DNA of 25,037 nt, from the NCBI GenBank assembly GCA_001642005.1, contig LWCA01000511.1, positions 1-25,037 of the forward strand. The letters run 5' to 3'. Numbering within the stretch: the stretch's first letter is position 1; each line of letters opens with the position of its first letter. Below the pieces are notes generated by a model. The model was not told the DNA's origin, did not search any database, and worked only from the letters and a program-made list of their open reading frames with translations. Origin of the DNA: Intoshia linei. Its lineage: Eukaryota > Orthonectida > Rhopaluridae. The translations under genes and the position numbers were made by a program. This document shows positions 1 to 7,882 of the stretch, piece by piece.

Positions 1-54
1 CATTAATTTAAATATAATTATATTTTTGTTAATATTGAAAGCACTAACCTTACT

Positions 55-636
55 TTAATCGTTTTCTTTCCAATTTTGATGTAACTTTGCCCATTCCATC
101 CTTCATTTTTTCATTCGTGTTGAAAGGAGGGGTTTTCGAATTTTTTTGTATGATTTGTATCCTGCATCTACAAGTTTACGGTTCACTGTTTTTCTTGATA
201 AATTAATATTTTTGGTTTTAAGTTTAGATACGATTTCATTGCAGTTGGAATATCTGTTTTCCAGTGCGGTTCTAATAATAATTCTATCAGTTCTTTTATC
301 TGTTCCATTTTTCCTGTCGCAGTTTTTCCTTTTGGATACATTCAATCCGTCTGTTTTTGCGTTACTTTTTTTTAGCAAAGATACATATGATTGTGAATAC
401 ACCAATTCTATCACAATTTTTTTTTGACTCCAATTAGTATTTTCTATTAAACCAATTATAATAGATTTTTTTTCAGAAGAAATTTCCTGTTTTTTTCCCA
501 TAGCAGATGAAGAAATTTCAAAAATAAAAATAAACGTGCAGAACTATAACAACGATAAGATTTATATTAAAACGATAATAGCACCGATTACGTGAATAAC
601 AAAGAGAAGTTAATATTTTTGTCTCTCTATAGTGTA
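55..636 (-). pseudogene. Tc1-like transposase relic with 5' terminal repeat candidate
   Basis: An ATG at 501 (minus strand) opens a 132-codon frame. It reads as the N-terminal DNA-binding half of a Tc1/mariner-superfamily transposase: an SQKKIVIEL...SQSYVSLL helix-turn-helix, a lysine-rich linker, a second HTH (NLSRKTVNRKLVDAGYKSY), then the typical KPLL..R.KK. A TGA at 103-105 interrupts it. Past that stop the same frame goes on with RMEWAKLHQNW, which in Tc1 proteins follows directly, then meets a TAA at 55-57 where family members have Trp (D-W-S-K-V). The catalytic DDE part would lie beyond base 1. On the 5' side a CACTATAGAGAGACAAAAAT end at 634, next to TA at 635-636, looks like the outer tip of a Tc1 terminal inverted repeat with its TA target site. 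Two in-frame stops make it a dead copy. The family call is strong; the exact terminus is tentative. Confidence 0.8.
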
Positions 637-938
637 AATCTAAATATTTTAGATGCATATTTGAATTAGAATTAATTATTTGTTGGATTAATGTTTTAAT
701 GCTTAACAATGCATTTTCTAAATGAATGAAAATTCAGCTTTCTATATATGCTCTATATTATAATCTAATGTTAAAATAACAAAAGATATAACCATATTTA
801 CAATTTTTTGTAATTATTATAATTATATGGCCAATACTGTAAATATTAGTTATTTATTTATTTTAACAATATTAAATAATATAATTTTTTTCCTATTTCC
901 ATATAAATAAGAAATATTAATTTTATGTTTTGATTTTT

Positions 939-959
939 TTTACGTTTTGCGAACGTAAA
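939..959. repeat. Short perfect hairpin TTTACGTT/AACGTAAA
   Basis: Eight-base perfect arms (TTTACGTT at 939-946, AACGTAAA at 952-959) flank a 5-base loop. A related palindrome, ACGTAAA-t-TTTACGT, sits at 1154-1168. The two could be ends of one small inverted-repeat element of about 230 bp, but no target duplication is evident. The stretch from about 637 to 938 is AT-rich and I see nothing else in it. Confidence 0.4.
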
Positions 960-1011
960 CAAAAAATTCATCAAATTTTTTAAGTACTTTTACTAAAATT
1001 TGAAAAAAGCT

Positions 1012-1042
1012 TACTTAGTTTTTTATTTTGTAAAACTAAGTA
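1012..1042. repeat. 11-bp-arm inverted repeat (hairpin)
   Basis: TACTTAGTTTT at 1012-1022 and AAAACTAAGTA at 1032-1042 are perfect inverted arms around a 9-base loop. The hairpin lies just left of a GAACACACTAGT tract (about 1079) that recurs near 18634, so it is probably part of a repeat family. Confidence 0.45.
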
Positions 1043-1095
1043 CTTGGTACTTACTGAGTTAAAAAAAAAAACTAAATTGAACACACTAGTCCGTA
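1030..1095 (+). repeat. Shared tract, copy 1 (GTAAAACTAA...TTGAACACACTAGT)
   Basis: This tract contains GTAAAACTAA, then a diverged spacer, then TTGAACACACTAGT and a TAT/CATAC-like tail. The same order of blocks in the same orientation recurs at about 18600-18655, inside intron 2 of the tyrosine hydroxylase gene. It looks like one end of a dispersed repeat. The following 1100-1560 is AT-rich; its longest frames (for example 1212-1406, minus strand) have no recognisable family and no ATG start. Confidence 0.45.
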
Positions 1096-1567
1096 TACTA
1101 TTTGAATCGGAAACTACTGATATACCGTAAATCAGTAAAATTGTAATTTTAGTACGTAAATTTTACGTGTATATAAATATATAATACTAATCTTGAAATT
1201 TACTGAAACATTCAATAATTTAGACAAATTGAAACTTCATCAAAATCAAATATACAAAATTTAAACAAAAATTCAGAAAAACTGCCACCTGTTTCTTTAA
1301 AAACAAAATTCGTTACATTTAAAAACATTGTACCTTGTGCAATGCAAAAATCACTACAAAAACTAAATAATTCTGGATCTAAAATAAATTGATAATTATT
1401 ATACAATGTAATTATAAATCACATTTATTATTTATTTAAACAAGTGATATACGATGAATTTCCCTAAACTTACTGAATTTCAGTGTATTTTTATACAAAT
1501 TTTTAATCCTATAATCCAAGGAAAAAATTTTTGAAAAATCGTTTGAAATTTAGTATATATTATATAT

Positions 1568-1823
1568 CAGTGATGCCCAACGTGGTCCACAGCCAAATTT
1601 GAAGATAACAATAAAATTCTTATTTTAATACATTTATTTTTATTTTGTATTTTCAATTATTTTCATTGAAATATGATTTGCAATTTGATGAGTGATGAGT
1701 TTGAAATTGCAGTACTTTTTGATTTTAAAATGAATCGTTTACAACTGAAAATTATTCGGTGGTTTACAAAAAATTTCTTATATAGCTTGTGGTCCACAGG
1801 TTTAAAAAGGTTGAGCGTCCCTG
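1568..1823. mobile_element. hAT-type MITE, about 256 bp
   Basis: The left end begins CAGTGATGCCCAACGTGGTC. The reverse complement of the right end begins CAGGGACGCTCAACCT and later has the matching GTGGACCACA. CAG(T/G)G-type tips followed by a GTGGTCCAC block are typical of non-autonomous hAT elements. The flanks are TTATATAT and ATATATAA, which are too low in complexity to prove an 8-bp target duplication. There is no coding capacity, so it would depend on a hAT transposase elsewhere, such as the partial one at the right end of this window. Confidence 0.6.
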
Positions 1824-2295
1824 ATATATAACACTGTTACTGAGATCGGGATAAACCTCATGAAGTTTCTTCGCTATTCATAGTGGAAATGGACTTAATA
1901 TACAATGTATATAAACCATTTATTTACAAAATTTTTATGAATTTTTCCAATCCAGAGACTTTTATAAATATTAAATTCGGACTGAGAATTTAATGATAAT
2001 ATTATTACTAATTATAATTTTAGAAATTAGACAAAGTTTTAAATGTCAAAATTTGTAAATAAAATTTTTCCATATATAAAAAACTTGTAAACACATACAT
2101 ATTAATTTATTAATAATATTTTTGTACAAAAGTAAAATGTAATGAATATGGTATAACAACTATATGAATTATTATATTTATATATTAGGTTGACTGTTAT
2201 GTACTTCGTACAAACAGCATCTACCTCTGCCGAAGGCGGACTTTTTTTAATTCTACCAAAAAAATGCTACATTCACCATTATCAATCCTTTAAAG
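1824..2295. other. AT-rich intergenic stretch
   Basis: I see no gene, RNA gene or convincing repeat here. A short less AT-rich patch around 2200-2250 (CTCTGCCGAAGGCGGACT, containing a small GCCGAAGGC inverted repeat) stands out from the background but has no identity I can assign. Confidence 0.4.
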
Positions 2296-2530
2296 CAGTG
2301 GCCACCAAACTCTTTGACTAAAAAAAATTTTATAAAGGTGTGCGTTTCTGAGACTGAGATTTACGACAATGTTAATGGTTTACAACGCTTCCCAGAATTT
2401 ATGGCTTATGTCATTTTTAAAAAAAAGGCAAATTGGGTTTCTCCCCTGAAAGACTCAAATCCGGAAATGAAACATAGATATTCATCCAGTTCGAAAACTG
2501 TATTAGAAATTAGTTTTTAATTTTGTCAAA
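2296..2530 (+). repeat. Dispersed repeat family, copy 1
   Basis: The left edge starts CAGTGGCCACCAAACT, a hAT-like tip. The body has recognisable blocks: GACAATGTTAATGG, then CCAGAATTT, AAATTGGGTTTCTCCCCTGA, CCGGAAATGAAA and AAAACTGTATTAGAAATT. The same blocks in the same order occur at about 14690-14905 (p38 intron) and, more decayed, at about 19650-19860 (tyrosine hydroxylase intron). The 68-codon open frame at 2314-2520 lies entirely in the repeat and starts at TTG, so I do not regard it as a gene. Confidence 0.6.
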
Positions 2531-3027
2531 AACACAATTTCCCCTTTATTTAAATATTGTGTAAAATTAGTTTTTTAAAAAATTTTAATTAAAGTTTACT
2601 ATTAAATAATTTATATGGCTTATTCTAAAAACCTGACCATCCAAAATGCAGTTAAACAATATAGTGGGTAATATCGAAATAAGTACTATAATATGGGTAA
2701 TGTAGTAAAAACGTTTGGAAACACTGGTCTAAAATGTTTGTTTCGAGGTTCTAAACATACTTTAATGTGTGGCCCTATCGCAGATACATAAAAGTAACAA
2801 TTTCATGAACGTGTACCAGTATTGTGAAAGATTTGAGGCAAATAGTATCCGTTATATAGTTTTAAGACTAATTTGTATGAATCTGAATCAGATTGTGAAC
2901 CATACTTTGGTGTATTCGATTTGTCAAAAAATCAAGTTCAATGACACAATTGACAGAAATATAAAATGTGAACCAAAATAATGATATACAAAGTTACTTT
3001 TATTATTTAATAAAATACCAAGGAAAT
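2531..3027 (+). other. Upstream region of the SLC25A20-type gene
   Basis: This is AT-rich sequence before the carrier start. A patch at 2700-2780 is somewhat less AT-rich. No TATA box, repeat or conserved exon can be defended. A 70-codon frame at 2769-2981 lacks family features. The promoter and 5' UTR of the carrier presumably lie here, but nothing in the sequence fixes the transcription start. Confidence 0.35.
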
Positions 3028-4288
3028 ATGACTGATGCAAGCACAACAAGTGCTTCAAAGGGGTTTATAGCTGGAGGCGTAGCTGGTATGTCAATGGTTA
3101 TAACATGTCATCCACTCGATACTTTGAAAGTACGCATGCAAACAGGAGAATCTCAATCAATTATTCGATATTTGACAAATATGTTAAAAAATGAGGTTTA
3201 TCAAAATGATATATAACAATTTTTAGGGACCTAGATCTGTATATAAAGGCATGACTGCTCCATTAGCAGGCATTACACCAATTTTTGCCCTTAGCTTTTA
3301 TGGATATAACGTAGGAAAATTGATACAAATGAAGGACGAAAATAGCATTTTATCGTATGCTTTATTGGAGTGCAAAGACCATATTATTCCCTTGACTCCT
3401 TAAGTGTTAAGAGATTATAAAATGTAATCAACTGTTTACAACCTATCATTTTTTTGTGAGTATTTTATTTCCTTAGAACTCGTATTTATTTGTCATGAAT
3501 ACACGGTTAAAGGCACTGATTTTATAGTTACCTATCGTGTTAATTCAGATTTTCACAAATTTTTGCGGCAGGAGTCATTTCTGGAATTTACTCGACAGGT
3601 TAAATTAAATTAAAAGTACGCATGTTTAGTATTAATGGCACCCGGAGAACGTATAAAATGCCTGCTGCAAGTGCAACAATCCTCCAAACAAAAAATATAC
3701 AACGGACCCATCGACTGCGCCAAAAAATTATATAAACAAGGAGGAATACGAAGTGTCTACAAGGGAACAGGTGCTACTCTTTTGAGAGGTAGTTACTATG
3801 AAAATTATTGCACATAAAATTAGATCTTCCTGCGTCAGGTGTATATTTTTCATCATATGAATATTTGAAATATTTATTTACTCCAACTGGAACAAGGTAA
3901 TTTTAACAATGACTGAAAAATGTTATAGTGGCAAAGATTTATCATCAAGTAGAACATTAATGGCAGGTGGTATAGCAGGAATGTTGAACTGGACAGTTTG
4001 TATGCCACCTGATGTTGCAAAGTCCATTTACCAAACAGGTTGCGTATATTAAAACTAAAACTAAACATATCAAATAGCCCCAGAAGGAAAATACAAAGGG
4101 TTATATAGTGTTTTTACTGAAATTATGAAGAAGGACGGATTGAAAGGATTTTATCGTGGTGCTACTGCAGTGTATCTTAGGGCTTTTCCAGCAAACGCTG
4201 TATTCCACGATTGATTATTTTTAATTCTATTTAGATAATTTTTTTTATGTACGAAGCTACAATGAAATCACTAAATAAAATTTATTAA
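3028..4288 (+). CDS. SLC25A20: Mitochondrial carnitine/acylcarnitine carrier, 8 exons
   Basis: Exons: 3028-3195, 3227-3354, 3549-3598, 3630-3788, 3824-3896, 3929-4038, 4078-4199, 4235-4288, giving 287 aa (vertebrate forms about 300). It is an SLC25 inner-membrane exchanger that swaps acylcarnitines for carnitine for beta-oxidation. Three carrier signatures are present: PLDTLK (29-34), PGERIK (120-125) and PPDVAK (219-224). Carnitine-carrier hallmarks are [20 protein letters not shown] (the Arg-Asp pair used in substrate binding) and LRAFPANA. The start ATG sits just before [11 protein letters not shown]; an upstream in-frame ATG at 2968 would add 20 residues. The introns are 31, 194, 31, 35, 32, 39 and 35 bp, all GT-AG. 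The first matrix loop is about 10 residues shorter than in vertebrates, and the Arg of K-S-R in repeat 3 is Ile. An AATAAA at 4274-4279 lies inside the last exon. The stop overlaps the convergent mL64 stop. Confidence 0.94.
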
Positions 4289-5082
4289 TTTGACTTGGCA
4301 AGTTGAACACTTTGTTTTAGCATTTCAATGCGTTTTTGAGTGGAAACATCTTTATTATCCTTTTTGCTTAATTTTTTTTCTATTTTAATTCGTTCTTCAT
4401 TTTGTTTGACTAACTTTTCATACCTGGGATCACGTTTATCAATTTCATAACCATAATATTTTTTGACCATTTTCTTAAGTTGCTCTTCTTTTTTAATTGC
4501 ATATTCTAGATTAACATTCTCCTTTTCATGCATACTTATCAATTTCTGGTGGTGTATGTTCATTTTATCTAAGGCTTCATCAATCTCTTTTTCTCTAAAT
4601 TAAAATCAATTAATCAAAATCTTTAAAAATTACTTTTCGTAGATATCGTTTTGTTTATCTATTGCAGACTGTTTTACTTTTTCAACCAGTTCTTCTGTAC
4701 CCATTTCATTTGATCTTTCTTGGCAAAGTTTTGCAAATTCTTTACCATGCGGCCAAAATAATCCATTCGGAGCTCCTATTTTTTCTGGTCCAAATTTTAT
4801 TGCCATTTTTCTTATATTGTTCATTTGATAATCATAGTCGTATATAGGTTTAGGTATTTTGGTTAATCGATGTACTACCTTGGAGGGAAGTTTACTTTTT
4901 AAAAGATTCGATATTTGGTATTTCTCAGGTTTAGGAGGATAATTTAAATAGTCGTTTTCTTTAAAACCATTCACATTGTTGTTAATTTCCATTGCTGTAA
5001 GTATCTCATCTCCTACATTGTAGGATTTAAAGGTTCGCACTTGCATCCAACATGTTCCAACGCGAAAATTTTTCAATTTCAT
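4285..5082 (-). CDS. GADD45GIP1: Mitochondrial large-subunit ribosomal protein mL64 (CRIF1/GADD45GIP1)
   Basis: Exons 5082-4634 and 4594-4285 (minus), separated by a 39-bp intron (GTAATT...TTTAG), give 252 aa, a little longer than the human protein (about 220). Matches to the family are the F-G-P...APNGLFWPHGKEFAKL segment (human has YGAASGVVPGSLWPSPEQL) and the later YYGYEIDKRDPRYEKL segment (human GYQVDPRSARFQEL), followed by a lysine-rich helical tail. In other animals this protein sits at the mitoribosome exit tunnel and helps insert nascent membrane proteins. The basic, Arg/Lys-rich N-terminus is compatible with a mitochondrial presequence. The middle region, around the exon junction, is strongly charged and predicted coiled coil by eye. 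The stop TAA (4287-4285) overlaps the carrier's stop on the other strand, and an AATAAA (minus, 4286-4281) overlaps it too. Confidence 0.86.
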
Positions 5083-5149
5083 CAGATCAAATTTAACTTT
5101 AATTTATTGTGAGAAATTGACAGTAAATATTAAGTCTGGTTTGATTCAA

Positions 5150-5940
5150 ATTTTGGAATTATGTTTGTAAAACTAAGTATTTTTATCAATCAAAATAGAA
5201 AAATCATGTTTATCAAAAAGTGGACGAACATCTTTCTAAATTTTGATTAAAGTTAATTTTACCTTCACCGTGTCGAAAAGTATAGTTTCGTTAGGGCAGC
5301 TGTCTCCAAGCTTTTGAGTGGTATGGACGCAATTTATAACAATTTACCAATATGTAATAACTGGTATCAAATTATAAAAAAACATCACAAAATTTTTTAA
5401 ATTGAACACAACCAAGCGGCGATATGCGTACAATAAGTAGTCACGATAAATCATGTAATATTAATTTTAAAAAAATCTTAGGTCTAGTAAAAAAATTTAT
5501 TTTGAGAAAAAGGTATTAAGATTGTTGCAATCATCAGCCTTAGGGTATGGTAAACTCGATTATTTTCATTAACTTTAATAAAATCAACCATTCTAATAGT
5601 TATTTGAATAATTTTCAAAAAAACAGTAACATATAACCGAACCTACCTTGCTCGACGCCACCACCGAAAATGAAAAATATACACCTAAAGCAAATTTAGC
5701 AAACGATACGTAGTGTCATATATCCTAGCCACCTCTCCAATACTCTTGGCTTAAAATTTTTAATTTTTCGAATCTATACAATCTAATTTATTAACATTAA
5801 AATCATTAGTTAATTCAAGAATATAATATTTTTACACCTCAATTTCGAAAATTGTGTAACCATTTTACAAAAATGTCGTCGAAACCACTCTAAGAGTGAC
5901 CTCGGAGTACGGCAGGTTCAACACCGCATACGCTACAAAA
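5150..5940 (-). other. Exon-like blocks of an unresolved minus-strand gene
   Basis: Several less AT-rich patches have splice-like borders on the minus strand. (a) About 5932-5870: TTTTGTAG then an open frame AYAVLNLPYSEVTLRVVSTT, then GTAAAA. (b) About 5683-5645: GCTTTAG, a 38-base open block, GTAGGT. (c) About 5572-5468: CTATTAG, then ATG and a frame VDFIKVNENNRVYHTLRLM followed by a hydrophobic stretch. (d) About 5330-5264 joined to 5236-5175 by a 27-bp GT-AG intron, giving GDSCPNETILFDTVK + KDVRPLFDKHDFSILIDK and a TAG stop. I do not recognise the product and cannot link the blocks into one frame with confidence. One membrane-spanning segment in block (c) is possible. It may be a real small intron-rich gene or a decayed one. 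Confidence 0.35.
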
Positions 5941-6070
5941 AAATAAAATAAGAAACATAATTCACTAAGACTATAAGTTTTAGACCGAAAAATTTACTCA
6001 TAAAAAAATTCAAATTGATAGATTAAATTTTTTTGAAACTTTCCTGTATTTAAAGGAGCAAAAACAGATA

Positions 6071-6373
6071 TCATTTATTAATATTTTTAAATATAATACT
6101 ATTCATAATAATGCGTAATTTTGTAATAAAGGTAGAAATATTAATTAAATCTAATTGAATCTCTTCAATATTATTAATTAATCTGGTAGGTACAGAGTCC
6201 ATACAAGAAGGGAAATTTTTGTTGAGAGGTTCTTCAGTATCGCAATTTTGCAATTGATTAATGTATTTTTCGTAGAAATTACCGTCTATATATTTAATAA
6301 ATAATCTAACTCCAGATGTTTGATTAATGGTGACAATCAAAATTCTAAAATTACAAATTATATACAGGCTCAT
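6071..6373 (-). CDS. Uncharacterised 100-residue ORF
   Basis: An intact ATG-to-TGA frame of 100 codons in AT-rich DNA. The N-terminal 20 residues are hydrophobic (SLYIICNFRILIVTI), the middle reads SGVRLFIKYIDGNFYEKYI, and the last 45 residues look helical (VPTRLINNIEEIQLDLINI). Real-protein-like composition (Gly, Cys, Pro, Thr, Asp) argues for coding, but I recognise no family. It ends just before a stretch without features and begins 90 bp from the hAT-type MITE. It could also be one exon of a longer gene; TTTTAG-type acceptors are too common here to decide. Confidence 0.35.
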   Translation of the reverse strand: MSLYIICNFRILIVTINQTSGVRLFIKYIDGNFYEKYINQLQNCDTEEPLNKNFPSCMDSVPTRLINNIEEIQLDLINISTFITKLRIIMNSIIFKNINK

Positions 6374-6463
6374 TTCTATTTAACAGAAAAAAATTTTTGA
6401 TTAACTATTAATGAACTATTCTCATGTAAATCAAAATATTCTCATTATTTCATTGTTTTAATA

Positions 6464-7064
6464 CAGTGGTTGCCGGTTAAAATAGTGTATGGACCCCCAT
6501 TTGAAAATATTTACTTTTTTGAACACCAAGGGAAACATAAAACATTGATGAAAAAATTAAAGTTAAAATTTTTCATAATAGAATTTAGAAAATCGTGTTT
6601 TTCAAAATAATATTGAAAAAAGAGGATATTTCCTTTTAGCGTTGGTAATATTGGAGTTTTATTGTGAGGTTGAAATAAGAGATGTTTCTCTTAAGATTTG
6701 GTAAAATCGTGTTTTTAAAAAAAATATAAATACAAAATTCCCTAAAGGGTTGGTGAAATGGGACGTTTTATTTTGTAGTTAGATTAAGTGAATTTTTCAT
6801 AAGGTTTCGTAAAATCGGATTTTGAATAAAAATATCGGAAAAATTCAATTTTTCCTTGAGGGCTTCAAATGGTATTTTTTATAAAATTATAGTAATGGTG
6901 GGATAAAAGTGTAATTTTTGAAATAAGATTTTGGGATAATCAACATCTATAAACTATGTAATAAATATTATAAATAAACAAAAGTTGATCAAAATTTTTT
7001 CATATTTTATTTGAATCTCACGGGCCCAAGGCATATAATTTCGGACCCCAATAGGGAACCACTG
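6464..7064. mobile_element. hAT-type MITE, 601 bp, with 8-bp target duplication
   Basis: The left tip CAGTGGTTGCCGG and the inverted right tip CAGTGGTTCCCTATTGGGG are classic hAT termini. Flanks TTTTAATA (6456-6463) and TTTTAATG (7065-7072) match at 7 of 8 positions, as expected for a hAT 8-bp target duplication. There is no transposase frame. The interior consists of degenerate units around GGTTTGGTAAAATCG...AAATTCCCT. Part of it (about 6804-6935) is clearly homologous to the core of the smaller MITE at 10235-10540, and the unit resembles, in reverse orientation, the subrepeats of the foldback element at 10014-10967. Confidence 0.85.
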
Positions 7065-7072
7065 TTTTAATG

Positions 7073-7882
7073 TATACATTATTTATAAAAAATTCCGTTA
7101 TTGAGAATATTTTTCCAATATAATTCCTCGTTGACGGAATGAGATTTTTTCCAAGGCCAATTATTCCGTTAACAAGAAATCAGCCTGTATTTGAAAGTGA
7201 AATTGTCAATTGTTTAAATTTGCTGTTACAACAAAAAAATATTAAATTTACTAACTACAGTAGTAATTTTAATTTATTTGTTAAATTTAACAATTAATAA
7301 ATGTAAGGTTTACAGTTGGAGAAAACCACATTTCATAAATAGGTGAATTTAATCATTTTCCTAAAGTCAACTAATTAGACGCTAAAATTACAGTAATTTT
7401 TTTTATTCTTTTTTATCTATGCTATAATATAAATTCAAATCATTTTTTTAAGTATAAGACAAGCCTTTTTTATGTTTATTTAAGTTAAGTTAATTAAGTT
7501 TTTTATGAAAATTTACCATCTATTTCAAATTTCCCCTTTTCACAGTAACATAATTGTATTTACAATAAAACTGGGATGTTTAATGTTGTTTAAACTTTAA
7601 AGTGATGAATTTTTTGAACTTTGACAATATTATATTTCAACCAAATATTAAGAAACAAATCCAAATTACAAGACAGTACTGCTCACTTTAACATTTAAGA
7701 TTATGTTATCAATGATAAGTTACTAATATAAACATTTTTTCAACAATAAAATCTCACATATCATTTCACGGACTTGCTTTTAATTTTGTCATATCAAAGG
7801 GTTAGATGTCACGGGATAATAATTTCTTGCAATTGGACAGACTCATTGATATACTATTTAATTAATTTAAAAATTCAAAAAA
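7073..7882. other. AT-rich intergenic stretch downstream of MED17
   Basis: About 800 bp with no gene, RNA gene or structured repeat that I can support. It lies past the MED17 stop and would hold that gene's 3' UTR and cleavage site; no unambiguous polyadenylation signal stands out. Confidence 0.4.

Noticed and set aside
146-427. Plus-strand 93-codon ORF
   Set aside because: It is the antisense shadow of the Tc1-like transposase frame.
2314-2520. 68-codon ORF as a gene
   Set aside because: It starts at TTG, lies wholly inside a dispersed repeat, and the frame is not kept in the other two copies.
5881-5935. tRNA or other Pol III gene (GGTTCAACACC resembles a B box)
   Set aside because: No A box, the T-arm does not pair (neighbouring bases mismatch), and no cloverleaf can be folded around it. 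Splice-like borders on the minus strand fit an exon better.
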